NCBI GenBank assembly: GCA_965662345.1
Contig: CBFIHE010000002.1
Coordinates: forward strand, 62,001-126,000
DNA from: UBA6049 sp965662345
GTDB taxonomy: Bacteria; Bacteroidota; Bacteroidia; Flavobacteriales_G; Salibacteraceae
DNA length: 64,000 nucleotides
Reading direction: 5' to 3'
Below are positions 8,901-17,361 of the stretch, piece after piece (position 1 is the first letter of the stretch; every line of letters starts with the position of its first letter). The translations under genes were made by a program, and so were the position numbers. The notes beneath the pieces were generated by a model that did no database searches, was not told the DNA's origin, and saw only the letters and a program-made list of their open reading frames with translations.

Positions 8901-9728
8901 ATGGCGAATACACTTAACCTAAAAGACACTGTTGAATATATTACAGAATGGCTTAGAGACTATGCACATAAAGCCAATGTAAATGGTTTTGTTGTGGGTG
9001 TTTCAGGCGGCATTGACTCAGCTGTTGTTAGCACATTATGCGCTAGAACAGGCATGGATACTGTACTAATTTCTATGCCCATTCACCAAGGTAGAGACCA
9101 AGTTTTAAGAGGGCAAAAACACCTAGAAAATCTATCTAAGAGCTACAGAAATGTACACGCGTTAGATTTAGACCTTACAGAACCATATGACCAATTTGTA
9201 AGGCTATTGGAAAAAGAAGTTGATCTCAATTCAGATGTCGATAAGAAATTCCTCACACTTTCTAACTCCAGAAGTAGGTTGCGAATGCTATCGCTCTATG
9301 CTGTGGCGGGACTAAAAGGCTTATTGGTTTGCGGAACTGGCAATAAAGTTGAAGATTTTGGGGTAGGCTTTTATACCAAATACGGAGATGGGGGGGTAGA
9401 TCTATCACCCATTGCAGATTTAATGAAAAGCGAAGTCTACAATCTAGGAAGAGAGTTAGGAATCATTAAGGATATTTTAGATGCTCGCCCTACAGATGGT
9501 CTGTGGGATGATGGCAGAACTGATGAAGACCAAATTGGCGCGAGTTATGATGAGCTTGAATGGGCCATGAACCTGCAAGATAGTTATGGTGATGAGCCTT
9601 CAGAAGCGCATTTTGAAACAGACAGGCATAAACAAGTATGGAACATCTACATCAGCAGACATAAGGCCAATAGGCATAAAATGGATCCTATTCCAGTTTG
9701 TACGCTACCCTCAAACTTAAGAAGCTAA
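8901..9728 (+). CDS. nadE: Ammonia-dependent NAD+ synthetase NadE
   Basis: Amidates deamido-NAD to NAD+ with ATP, the last step of NAD synthesis. 275 aa. It has the PP-loop ATPase motif SGGIDSAV (35-42), the substrate-contact segments CGTGNKVEDFGVGFYTKYGDGG and LMKSEVY, and PTDGLW-DGRTDEDQIG. There is no nitrilase-type glutaminase domain, so ammonia rather than glutamine is the expected nitrogen donor. The ATG at 8901 is used instead of the one at 8874, which overlaps the upstream gene. A run of seven G (9390-9396) lies inside the coding region but the frame is intact. Confidence 0.96.
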   Translation: MANTLNLKDTVEYITEWLRDYAHKANVNGFVVGVSGGIDSAVVSTLCARTGMDTVLISMPIHQGRDQVLRGQKHLENLSKSYRNVHALDLDLTEPYDQFVRLLEKEVDLNSDVDKKFLTLSNSRSRLRMLSLYAVAGLKGLLVCGTGNKVEDFGVGFYTKYGDGGVDLSPIADLMKSEVYNLGRELGIIKDILDARPTDGLWDDGRTDEDQIGASYDELEWAMNLQDSYGDEPSEAHFETDRHKQVWNIYISRHKANRHKMDPIPVCTLPSNLRS

Positions 9729-9729
9729 C

Positions 9730-10752
9730 TTATTGAATCACCCAAGAGTTGTTCCCCTGTAATAAAGTATCTAAATCTCCCTCACCTAAACTCTTTTTTG
9801 CTTCTTCAATTTGATTTACGAGTGCCTCTTCATACGTAAAACGATCTTCTTCATATAAAATACCAAAGGGCCTAGGAAAGCCTGTGGTGTCTGTATCGTA
9901 AAATAATCTACTAACCAAATTAGCCAAGGTTCGATCTTTAGGATTATGAATCAAACAATCTTCTTGACTGAATTCTCCAGAAGTAAGATCAATCACCTTT
10001 AGCTGTAAGCCATCCAAAATAATTCCCTTGGTATTCTTGTTATATACCATCGGCTTGCCAGCCTCCAAGAAAAGAGTGTGTTCTTCTTTCAATCCTCGTT
10101 CTGTGTACGCAGAAAAAGCTCCATCATTAAAAACTGGACAGTTTTGGTAAATCTCAACAAAAGAGGCTCCCTTGTGACCATTAGCCTTAACTAAAACATC
10201 TTTCAAGTGTCTCGGGTCTCTATCAATCACTCTTGCCACAAAAGTCGCATCGGCACCCAAAGCTAAAGCAGCTGGGTTAAACGGATGATCAATTACACCC
10301 ATAGGACTAGACTTGGTTTGTAGCCCCAAAGGGGATGTTGGTGAATACTGGCCTTTTGTTAATCCGTATATCTCATTATTGAACAACAATATATTTACAT
10401 CAAAATTTCGCCTGAGTAGGTGAATAAGGTGATTCCCTCCGATAGACAAACTATCTCCATCTCCAGTTATAATCCATACGCTTAAATCTGGCCTTGCAGC
10501 CTTTAACCCACTACTTATTGCGGTAGCTCTGCCATGAATTCCATGCATACCGTAGGTATCCATGTAATAGGGAAAGCGTGATGAACATCCTATCCCACTA
10601 ATGAATACCACATCTTCTTTTGGTACACCTGTTTCTGCAACAGCCGCTTGAACCTGTTTCAATATCGCGTAATCTCCACAACCCGGACACCAGCGAATTT
10701 CTTGATCTGACTGAAAATCTTTTGCTTTCAACGTTGCGCCTTGTGTGCTCAT
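9730..10752 (-). CDS. korB: 2-oxoglutarate:ferredoxin oxidoreductase, beta subunit
   Basis: Thiamine-diphosphate-binding half of a 2-oxoacid:ferredoxin oxidoreductase, 340 aa. Cysteines for the [4Fe-4S] cluster are seen in WCPGCGDYA, SGIGCSSRF and YQNCPVFND; the ThDP motif is GDGDSLSIGGNH with NNEIYGLTKGQYSPTS downstream. Substrate assignment to 2-oxoglutarate is by family resemblance. Its ATG overlaps the alpha-subunit stop (ATGA), giving coupled synthesis of the two subunits. The 3' end faces nadE with a 1-bp gap and no visible terminator. Confidence 0.93.
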   Translation of the reverse strand: MSTQGATLKAKDFQSDQEIRWCPGCGDYAILKQVQAAVAETGVPKEDVVFISGIGCSSRFPYYMDTYGMHGIHGRATAISSGLKAARPDLSVWIITGDGDSLSIGGNHLIHLLRRNFDVNILLFNNEIYGLTKGQYSPTSPLGLQTKSSPMGVIDHPFNPAALALGADATFVARVIDRDPRHLKDVLVKANGHKGASFVEIYQNCPVFNDGAFSAYTERGLKEEHTLFLEAGKPMVYNKNTKGIILDGLQLKVIDLTSGEFSQEDCLIHNPKDRTLANLVSRLFYDTDTTGFPRPFGILYEEDRFTYEEALVNQIEEAKKSLGEGDLDTLLQGNNSWVIQ

Positions 10753-12593
10753 GATTCTGGGTATATAGTTTTCACTTTTTCTTCTATCTCTTGGGCAGTA
10801 AATGGAATGCCCTTGATTTTATCAAACGCAACACAAGCCTTTAAATACTTTGATTGGATGAGGTTAACTAATTGGCCATCGTTCATCTCTGGTATAAGAA
10901 TTTGGTCATATCCGTCTAGTAATTTTCCGAGGTTTTTAGGTAGTGGGTTTAAGTATCTTAAATGAGCATGACCTACTTCAAAACCCTGAGCAATCAGAGA
11001 TTCTGTAGCGGTTTGTATAGCACCATAGGTAGAACCCCAACCCAAGACCATTACTTTTCCACTATCTAAGCCAGCATTCATAGCCATTGCTGGTAAATCT
11101 TTAGCAATGCGATATACTTTTTCTGCCCGTATCTTCACCATCTTTTGATGGTTATCTGGGTCGTAGGAGATATTTCCTGTAAGATCTTCCTTCTCTAGTC
11201 CACCAATACGATGTTCTAACCCAGCAGTACCTGGCACAGCCCAGTCTCTAACCAACTTTTCATCACGTTTGTATGGCAAATAGTTTTCATCTGCAGTATT
11301 GGATACTTTCTTGTGCTCAATTTCTTGTAAATCTGCCGATTTGGGGAATTTCCAAGGCTCTGCTCCATTGGCAATATATCCATCGCTGAGAAATATTACG
11401 GGAGTCATATACTCAACTGCTATTCTTGTTGCCTCATAAACGGCACTAAAAGCATCTTGTGGACCATGCGCACATATCACGGGAACTTGAGCCTCACCAT
11501 TTCTTCCGTAAAGCGCCTGAAATAAATCTGCTTGCTCTGTTTTGGTAGGTAACCCTGTAGACGGTCCTCCGCGTTGCACGTTAACAACCACCAATGGAAG
11601 CTCCAAAATAGTAGCCAAACCCATTGCCTCTGTTTTAAGCGCAATTCCCGGTCCTGATGATGCGGTAACACCTAAACTACCTCCAAAAGATGCTCCAATA
11701 GCAGCACTCACAGCTGCAATTTCATCTTCAGCTTGATACGTTTTAACCCCAAAATTACGGTGTGCGGCAAGTTCGTGTAAAATATCTGAGGCTGGTGTAA
11801 TCGGATAAGATCCATAGAATAGTTCAAGATTCGCTTTTTTGGCAGCCGCAAGCAAACCTAGTGCGGTAGCTTGGTTACCCATGATATTCCTATAAACCCC
11901 AGGTTCTAGTTTTGCAGGTTTCACATGAACTCTACTTGCAAAAGCTTCACTGGTTTCTCCGTAATAATACCCCGTTCGAAGTACCTTTAAATTCGCCTCT
12001 ATTAACTCTGGTTTTTTCTTGAACTTAGCTTTAATGAAGGTTTCCGTGGGCTCCATAGAACGATTATACATCCAGTATAATAGTCCTAAAACAAACATAT
12101 TCTTACTTCTACCTGCTTCTTTCTTAGGAATATCAGAGTCTTTCAATGCTTCAATAGTAAGCTCCGTAATATTCACAGATTGAAGATTGTACTCCTTTAT
12201 TTTCTCGCTTTCAAGTGGATTCTCCGAAGCGCAATTTGCTAATTTCAAGTTCTTAGCATCAAACCCATCTAGATTAGCTATTAGTGTTCCGCCTTTCTTG
12301 AGCTTATCAATATTGGCCTTGAGTGCAGCAGCGTTCATTACAACCAGAACATCCGCTTCATCTCCTGGAGTATACAAACGATGACTCCCAAATTTCACTT
12401 GAAAACCAGAAACTCCGCCAACCGTGCCTTGCGGAGCTCGTATTTCTGCGGGAAAGTTGGGAAATGTACTTACATCATTTCCGTAAACGGCACTAGTATT
12501 GGTGAATTGGTTACCAGTAAGTTGCATACCATCTCCGGAATCTCCCGCAAATAATATAACTACCTCCTCAACCTGTAATGTTGCTTCTTGCAT
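10749..12593 (-). CDS. korA: 2-oxoglutarate:ferredoxin oxidoreductase, fused gamma-alpha subunit
   Basis: Catalytic partner of KorB, about 614 aa. The N-terminal gamma domain starts with VVILFAGDSGDGMQLTG; the alpha/pyrimidine-binding domain includes FYGSYPITPASDILHELA, YQAEDEIAAVSAAIGASFGG and TASSGPGIALKTEAMGLA, followed by VVNVQRGGPSTGLPTKTEQADL. Together the pair interconverts 2-oxoglutarate and succinyl-CoA with ferredoxin. The start at 12593 (MQEATLQVEEVV) is preferred to 12638 because family similarity begins there. The adjacent nfu and mrp genes supply Fe-S carriers that such an enzyme requires. Confidence 0.93.
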   Translation of the reverse strand: MQEATLQVEEVVILFAGDSGDGMQLTGNQFTNTSAVYGNDVSTFPNFPAEIRAPQGTVGGVSGFQVKFGSHRLYTPGDEADVLVVMNAAALKANIDKLKKGGTLIANLDGFDAKNLKLANCASENPLESEKIKEYNLQSVNITELTIEALKDSDIPKKEAGRSKNMFVLGLLYWMYNRSMEPTETFIKAKFKKKPELIEANLKVLRTGYYYGETSEAFASRVHVKPAKLEPGVYRNIMGNQATALGLLAAAKKANLELFYGSYPITPASDILHELAAHRNFGVKTYQAEDEIAAVSAAIGASFGGSLGVTASSGPGIALKTEAMGLATILELPLVVVNVQRGGPSTGLPTKTEQADLFQALYGRNGEAQVPVICAHGPQDAFSAVYEATRIAVEYMTPVIFLSDGYIANGAEPWKFPKSADLQEIEHKKVSNTADENYLPYKRDEKLVRDWAVPGTAGLEHRIGGLEKEDLTGNISYDPDNHQKMVKIRAEKVYRIAKDLPAMAMNAGLDSGKVMVLGWGSTYGAIQTATESLIAQGFEVGHAHLRYLNPLPKNLGKLLDGYDQILIPEMNDGQLVNLIQSKYLKACVAFDKIKGIPFTAQEIEEKVKTIYPES

Positions 12594-12642
12594 GCTTAAA
12601 AATATGGTCTGTAAAAGTACTTTGGGGAAGGAGAGCAAGAAA

Positions 12643-12670
12643 TGACCAAGGTCAGGTGCGTGTGTGACCT
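12643..12670. promoter_or_regulatory. Candidate operator upstream of korA (TGACC half-sites)
   Basis: TGACC-AA-GGTCA at 12643-12654 forms a perfect 5-bp palindrome. AGGTCA (12649-12654) also pairs with TGACCT (12665-12670) across a 10-bp spacer. The cluster lies 24-51 bp upstream of a near-consensus -7 box (TACTTTTA, minus strand, 12612-12619) before korA, a usual place for a regulator site. The regulator is unknown. Confidence 0.35.
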
Positions 12671-12680
12671 AACGTACGCT

Positions 12681-12944
12681 TTAACCGTTAAGCGCAAAGT
12701 TAACGGCCTCTACATCTTTGATCTCTGGAACGGCTTTAAGGATGGCATCTTTAACGCCTGCCTTGAAAGTCATGGTATTCATAGAACAATTTGTACATGT
12801 TCCAAGTAATTCAACTTTCACGATGAAATCATCTGTAATTTCTTTTAGCACTATGTCTCCTCCGTCTTCTTCCAAAAACGGTCTTATTTGCTCTAATGCG
12901 GCAAGCGCGCGCTGCTCTAACTCTGCTTTTGAAACTTTACTCAT
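12681..12944 (-). CDS. NifU C-terminal-domain (Nfu-type) Fe-S carrier, short form
   Basis: Single-domain Nfu protein of 87 aa that would bind an Fe-S cluster through the CxxC motif in LLGTCTNCSMNTMTFKAGV. The N-terminal helix IRPFLEEDGGDIVLKEI is typical of the family. Directly downstream (3 bp) of the Mrp ATPase and upstream of the Fe-S enzyme genes korAB on the same strand, so a role in cluster delivery to that oxidoreductase is a reasonable inference. A second, two-domain Nfu is encoded at 62741. Confidence 0.9.
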   Translation of the reverse strand: MSKVSKAELEQRALAALEQIRPFLEEDGGDIVLKEITDDFIVKVELLGTCTNCSMNTMTFKAGVKDAILKAVPEIKDVEAVNFALNG

Positions 12945-12947
12945 CTC

Positions 12948-14027
12948 TTATACGCTAACTGTTTCACCAACGGCTTCTGCTAACTTAACGGTCATATCCA
13001 TTAGTGCTTTTGCCTGTAATGTGTTTCCTTGAAGAACTGCGGGTCTACCTGCATCTCCTGCTTCTCGAATAGATTGAACCAAAGGAATTTGACCTAAAAC
13101 TGGAACATTCATTTTATCTGCCAAATGCTTAGCACCATCTTTACCAAAAATGTGGTATTTCTTTTCAGGCATGTCTTCTGGTACAAACCAAGACATGTTC
13201 TCTACCAATCCCAAAACGTTCACATTAATATTATCTAACCTAAACATCTGAACCCCTTTGCGGGCATCAGCCAGTGCCACTTCTTGAGGCGTACTCACAA
13301 TTACCGCTCCTGTTAAGGGTGCTTGTTTTACCAGAGTTAAGTGAATATCTCCCGTTCCTGGAGGTAGATCTACCAGAATAAAATCTTTGTCTCCCCAGAA
13401 AACATCAGTAAACATCTGCTCCAATGCCTTAGAAGCCATTGGCCCACGCCATACAACTGCTTGCTCTGGATCTGCAAAAAAACCAATAGACATGATATCT
13501 ACACCCCAAGGGGATTCAACGGGTGTCATGTACCTGTTTCCATCTATCTCCGTTACCCCAGGCTTTTCATGAACCACATCAAACATCAAAGGCATGCTTG
13601 GGCCATGAATATCTGCATCTATGAGCCCTACTTTAAAGCCTAGTTTAACCAACCCAGCAGCGAGGTTTGAGGTGATCGTAGATTTCCCTACCCCTCCTTT
13701 TCCAGAAGCAACAGCTATTACGTGTTTCACCTCACTCATGTATTGGCGCTGGTCTTTCTCACGCTCATTTGGGCTTGAGGGCAGTGCCTCTACGTGCACA
13801 TTCACTTCAACCTCTTCTGAAACGTACATTTTAAGATAATGCTCGCAAGCATCTACAATACGCTTACGCGAGTGCATTGCCGGATTATTCACCTTAAGGT
13901 TGAATGAAACTTTGTTACCTTGTATAGTAAGGTTTGAAACCAAATTGGCTTCAACCACATTCTTTTTAAGATCAGGCTCAACTACATAGCTGAGTGCTTG
14001 AATTACTTTGTCTTGTGTAATATCCAT
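12948..14027 (-). CDS. Mrp/NBP35-family ATP-binding protein (Fe-S cluster carrier)
   Basis: P-loop ATPase of 359 aa: an N-terminal DUF59/MIP18-like domain (about 1-90) followed by a deviant-Walker ATPase domain with VASGKGGVGKST, the Walker-B region FILVDLPPGTGD and the HGPSMP loop. It lacks the paired cysteines usually seen after ENMS in Mrp/ApbC proteins: here the stretch reads ENMSWFVPEDMPEKKYHIFG. The ATG at 14027 is chosen over the upstream start at 14048 because a TAnnTTTG promoter box covers 14046-14053. It forms a tight pair with the short nfu gene. Confidence 0.92.
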   Translation of the reverse strand: MDITQDKVIQALSYVVEPDLKKNVVEANLVSNLTIQGNKVSFNLKVNNPAMHSRKRIVDACEHYLKMYVSEEVEVNVHVEALPSSPNEREKDQRQYMSEVKHVIAVASGKGGVGKSTITSNLAAGLVKLGFKVGLIDADIHGPSMPLMFDVVHEKPGVTEIDGNRYMTPVESPWGVDIMSIGFFADPEQAVVWRGPMASKALEQMFTDVFWGDKDFILVDLPPGTGDIHLTLVKQAPLTGAVIVSTPQEVALADARKGVQMFRLDNINVNVLGLVENMSWFVPEDMPEKKYHIFGKDGAKHLADKMNVPVLGQIPLVQSIREAGDAGRPAVLQGNTLQAKALMDMTVKLAEAVGETVSV

Positions 14028-14045
14028 TCTTCTGTACCGAGGTGT

Positions 14046-14053
14046 CAAAACTA
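14046..14053 (-). promoter_or_regulatory. Bacteroidota -7 promoter box for mrp (TAGTTTTG)
   Basis: Exact TAnnTTTG match on the minus strand, 18 nt upstream of the mrp ATG at 14027. It suggests mrp-nfu can be transcribed separately from the trmB-ATL pair upstream. Confidence 0.5.
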
Positions 14054-14106
14054 ATGAAAGAACGGCTATTTGGAGGCGTTGTTTAGAATGTTTCTAAAAG
14101 GATTTC

Positions 14107-14448
14107 CTAGTCAAACGATAGTTCAGACAGTGGATCCCAAAAATGACGATCAAATTGTTGAATACAATCATCCTTTACAATCAGTCCTTCTTTCTCCAAG
14201 AGGTCTTGCATTCTATGTGGGTTCTCAAAGAAGTTCTTGCCAGTTAGCATCCCCACCCTATTTACTACTCTGTGTGCAGGAATCTCATAAGGTGCAGAAT
14301 GACTGGCATTCATAGCATACCCAACCATTCTTGCAGATCGTGGTGCTCCAAGAGACTTGGCAATAGCTCCATAGCTTGTGACTCTTCCTTCTGGAATTTG
14401 AACGACTACTTGCCATACTTGATCAAAAAACTCATTTGACTGGCTCAC
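14107..14448 (-). CDS. Alkyltransferase-like (ATL) protein, MGMT fold without the catalytic cysteine
   Basis: 113-aa homologue of the DNA-binding domain of O6-alkylguanine-DNA alkyltransferase. The helix-turn-helix and flipping residues are kept (GRVTSYGAIAKSLG, then RSARMVGYAM with the Arg finger), but the active-site motif PCHRV reads PAHRV, with Ala at about residue 58. Such ATL proteins cannot dealkylate DNA; characterised members bind O6-alkylguanine and hand it to nucleotide excision repair. The start is GTG, one base after the trmB stop codon. Confidence 0.9.
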   Translation of the reverse strand: MSQSNEFFDQVWQVVVQIPEGRVTSYGAIAKSLGAPRSARMVGYAMNASHSAPYEIPAHRVVNRVGMLTGKNFFENPHRMQDLLEKEGLIVKDDCIQQFDRHFWDPLSELSFD

Positions 14449-14449
14449 C

Positions 14450-15160
14450 CTAACTCACTGAAAATTTAATGTACTTAATACTAAAGCCTTTTGCAGAAAA
14501 AATGCCCTCGTAGTGCGTTTTAATATTCATGATGTCTTGTGTGTCTTGGTCTAGATTACTGAGAAGCTCTCCATACAAATCTTCTGTATTCTGAATTAAT
14601 CCATACTCATGTTCAGCAACCTGCTCCATGGTGTAATCATATAACTCTGGGCTATCTGTTTTCAAGTGAACAATACCTCCAGGCTTTAGAATCTGCCGAT
14701 ATCTTTCAATAAACATGGGTGAGGTTAATCGCTTTCTTTCCCTTCTTCCCTCCTTTTGAGGATCTGGAAACGTGAGCCAAATCTCATCCACTTCACCCGC
14801 TTGAAAGAAGGATAAAATAAAATCTATTCGGGTACGCAAGAATCCAATGTTAGTGAGTCCTTCGTTAAGAGCTGTAGAAGCCCCATTCCACATTCTCGCA
14901 CCTTTGATATCTATACCCAAAAAGTTCTTATTGGGAAACTTTCTGCCCATACCTACGGAATACTCTCCTTTACCACAACCCAACTCTAGTACAAGTGGGT
15001 TCTCGTTTTTGAAGAAATCAGCATGCCACTTCCCCTTCAATGGGTGGTCTTTAAACTTTCCAGACTTCTCTTCTACCAATATTTCATGTAATGCTGGCTC
15101 CACCACATTTGGAAAAGATTTCATTTGTTCAAAGCGCACTAGTTTCTGTTTACCCGCCAT
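14450..15160 (-). CDS. trmB: tRNA (guanine-N7-)-methyltransferase TrmB
   Basis: SAM-dependent enzyme forming m7G46 in tRNA, about 236 aa. The SAM-binding motif LVLELGCGKGEYSVGM, GIDIKGARMWNGA, the tRNA-contact/active-site segment WLTFPDPQKEGRRERKRLTSP and LKTDSPELYDY are all typical. The open frame begins 32 codons earlier (15256) with a cysteine-rich hydrophobic stretch that is not family-like; ATG 15160 (MAGKQKLVRFEQM) is the likely start. That also frees a short divergent control region shared with the glycosyltransferase gene. Confidence 0.94.
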   Translation of the reverse strand: MAGKQKLVRFEQMKSFPNVVEPALHEILVEEKSGKFKDHPLKGKWHADFFKNENPLVLELGCGKGEYSVGMGRKFPNKNFLGIDIKGARMWNGASTALNEGLTNIGFLRTRIDFILSFFQAGEVDEIWLTFPDPQKEGRRERKRLTSPMFIERYRQILKPGGIVHLKTDSPELYDYTMEQVAEHEYGLIQNTEDLYGELLSNLDQDTQDIMNIKTHYEGIFSAKGFSIKYIKFSVS

Positions 15161-15254
15161 AATAATTGCATCAAATAGAATGCAAAAAAAACAAGTACAC
15201 TGAAATAAAACAGAATAAAAGATAACACACGGTATTCTTTGCCATCTTTGGTAC

Positions 15255-16325
15255 ATGCCAAATCAACCAAAGATATTGGTCTCCCCTCTCAACTGGGGGC
15301 TAGGACATGCCTCACGCTGTGTACCTATTATTAGGGAACTGTTAAAACAAGGTTCAGAGGTTATTATTGGTGCAGAAGAAGGTCCAGCAGCCCTATTGAA
15401 AGTAGAATTTCCTCAATTAACATGCATTGAGTTTCCAGGATACGATATCACCTACCCCAGTGGTGGAAACATGGCGGTGCATATGTTGAAAATAATGCCT
15501 AAAATACTTGCCGGCATTAAGAAAGAGAATGCGCTTCTTCAACAGAAAATTCAAGAATTAGGTATTACTGGTGTTATAAGCGATAATAGGTTTGGGCTCT
15601 ACACTAACCAAGTACCAACTGTATTCATGACACACCAAATCATGATTAAGGCTCCTTATGGAGAGTCCTTCATTCGTAAGCTGAACGGAAGGTTTATGAG
15701 CAAGTTTAGTCAGGTATGGATCCCCGATTTTGAAGGTGAAACTAATTTAAGCGGAGACCTTGCACACTTACATGAGCCACCTCAAGAGAGTATATTTATA
15801 GGACCTTTGAGTCGATTTACACCCTCCTCTAATGAGAAAGACACCTTCACTTATGATGCTATTGCTATTATTTCAGGTCCTGAACCCCAGCGAACGCTCT
15901 TTCAACACATAGTTCAAACAGAATTCGAACTATCGGGTTTAAAGACTGCAATGGTATTAGGGAAGGCAGATAGAGCCTTTACACCTGAGGTTGATGGAAT
16001 TGACATTTTCAACCATTTGCCCGCTCAAGACCTAGATCAGCTTATTTCAAAAGCTCAAATCATTGTATCTAGAAGTGGTTACTCTACAATTATGGATTTG
16101 GCTCAAACCGGAAAAAAAGCCATACTTATACCCACTCCAGGACAAACAGAGCAAGAGTATTTAGCAAGCCACCACATGGATTCCCAACATTACTTTAGCA
16201 TAGAACAAGATCGATTTGATTTAGACGAAGCGCTACAGTATTCGGCTAATTACAGAGGAATTACGTTACAAACAGACCCAGCACTTTTAAAAAGTACAAT
16301 CAGTCGCTTTCTGGAAGCATGTTAA
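15255..16325 (+). CDS. Glycosyltransferase, MurG/GT28-like fold
   Basis: Putative GT-B glycosyltransferase of 356 aa. The N-terminal domain begins with a glycine-containing loop (LVSPLNWGLGHASRCVPII); the C-terminal domain holds the nucleotide-sugar-binding region VSRSGYSTIMDLAQTGKKAILIPTPGQTEQEYLA, which closely resembles the donor site of MurG and related enzymes. No signal peptide. The acceptor is unknown. Its 3' end overlaps the convergent GSCFA gene by 26 bp. Confidence 0.82.
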   Translation: MPNQPKILVSPLNWGLGHASRCVPIIRELLKQGSEVIIGAEEGPAALLKVEFPQLTCIEFPGYDITYPSGGNMAVHMLKIMPKILAGIKKENALLQQKIQELGITGVISDNRFGLYTNQVPTVFMTHQIMIKAPYGESFIRKLNGRFMSKFSQVWIPDFEGETNLSGDLAHLHEPPQESIFIGPLSRFTPSSNEKDTFTYDAIAIISGPEPQRTLFQHIVQTEFELSGLKTAMVLGKADRAFTPEVDGIDIFNHLPAQDLDQLISKAQIIVSRSGYSTIMDLAQTGKKAILIPTPGQTEQEYLASHHMDSQHYFSIEQDRFDLDEALQYSANYRGITLQTDPALLKSTISRFLEAC

Positions 16326-17274
16326 GCAATCGCTTTCTGGCAACATCTAGGTGGGCACCCTTTTTCTCTAATACATCAATCTTTCCAAGAGTTTTAATTA
16401 CGTGCTCGCGTGTTGCTTTGCTTTCTAGATTCATAACTCTGTGGCGTGAGGCTCTAGATGCCTTCTCACTCTCATTTGCCAAGTCTAGCGTTTGGGCAGA
16501 GAAATACATTTCTTTTAGTTTTTCCCAAACGTAAAGAACAGCTTGGTCTGAGGGGTGCACCAGATCCTCCTTGAAAAATCTGTAATCACGTAAGTCATCT
16601 ATCACCCATTCATAACTGGGGAAATAGCCTACGTTCTCAAAAGTCTTCTCCCACTCAGCAATACTGAGATGCAAAGCGGCTTTACTGCGCTGATTTTCTA
16701 CAAAGCCATCGCGGAGATGCCGAACTGGGCTCACTGTGTGTATTACTTGGAACCTGCTCATCTGATTTAATGTAGCATTGCCAGTACTCACAATCTCCTC
16801 AACTGCTGCCATTCTCTTCTCAAACGCGCTTGCTGGTAACTTGTGGCAATTGGCAACTATTAATCCGTTTCGCTTAAGGCGATAATACCAAGAGGTGCCA
16901 TGTGTGATAAAAATAGTTGTACCATCTGGGAGCTTCTTTAGCTGCTCTAGCATATGATTGAAATAGTCTACTAAATCATCCTTGCTTTTGTACACATGCG
17001 TATGATGTGCCATCCAGTTAATGTAACTACCAGAAACTTCATCAATCCAGTTATCAGGCATTTCTTGTTCAGAAAATGCTCGCGACAATACTCTAAAAAT
17101 AGGTATGGGATTGTATTGAATTCCAAATGGATTGGCAAGTACTTGAAAACCTGCATCAGCAAAATGCGATTCCATATTCAGAGAAAAGCAACTTCCCATA
17201 AGTAAGATCGGCTTTTCATGAGCGATTCTGAATTTCGAATCTGGTGTAGAGAATACCGATCTAAATGTGTTCAT
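16300..17274 (-). CDS. GSCFA-domain protein
   Basis: 324-aa protein of the GSCFA family, named after the motif seen here as LLMGSCFSLNMESHF; the family is thought to be SGNH/GDSL-hydrolase-like, with the Ser of GSCFS as nucleophile candidate and a late DLVHPSDQA segment providing Asp/His. Substrate unknown; some family members are linked to polysaccharide acylation. The start is ATG 17274 (MNTFRSVFSTP), as the upstream in-frame codon at 17289 is TTG. The 3' end overlaps the convergent glycosyltransferase gene. Confidence 0.85.
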   Translation of the reverse strand: MNTFRSVFSTPDSKFRIAHEKPILLMGSCFSLNMESHFADAGFQVLANPFGIQYNPIPIFRVLSRAFSEQEMPDNWIDEVSGSYINWMAHHTHVYKSKDDLVDYFNHMLEQLKKLPDGTTIFITHGTSWYYRLKRNGLIVANCHKLPASAFEKRMAAVEEIVSTGNATLNQMSRFQVIHTVSPVRHLRDGFVENQRSKAALHLSIAEWEKTFENVGYFPSYEWVIDDLRDYRFFKEDLVHPSDQAVLYVWEKLKEMYFSAQTLDLANESEKASRASRHRVMNLESKATREHVIKTLGKIDVLEKKGAHLDVARKRLLNMLPESD

Positions 17275-17326
17275 AGCCTCTGCAAACAAAAGGAAAACAA
17301 TTTATTAGCCATTAAAATCTAGCCGT

Positions 17327-17334
17327 TATATTTG
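17327..17334 (+). promoter_or_regulatory. Bacteroidota -7 promoter box for icd (TATATTTG)
   Basis: Exact TAnnTTTG match 28 nt upstream of the icd ATG at 17362. It argues against the upstream TTG at 17332 as the start. Confidence 0.55.
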
Positions 17335-17361
17335 CCCGCATCAATTAAAAAAACCGGATAT

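Noticed and set aside
9390..9396. Run of seven G in nadE as a possible phase-variation tract
   Set aside because: It lies inside a conserved glycine-containing loop of an essential enzyme and the frame is intact; no sign of switching.
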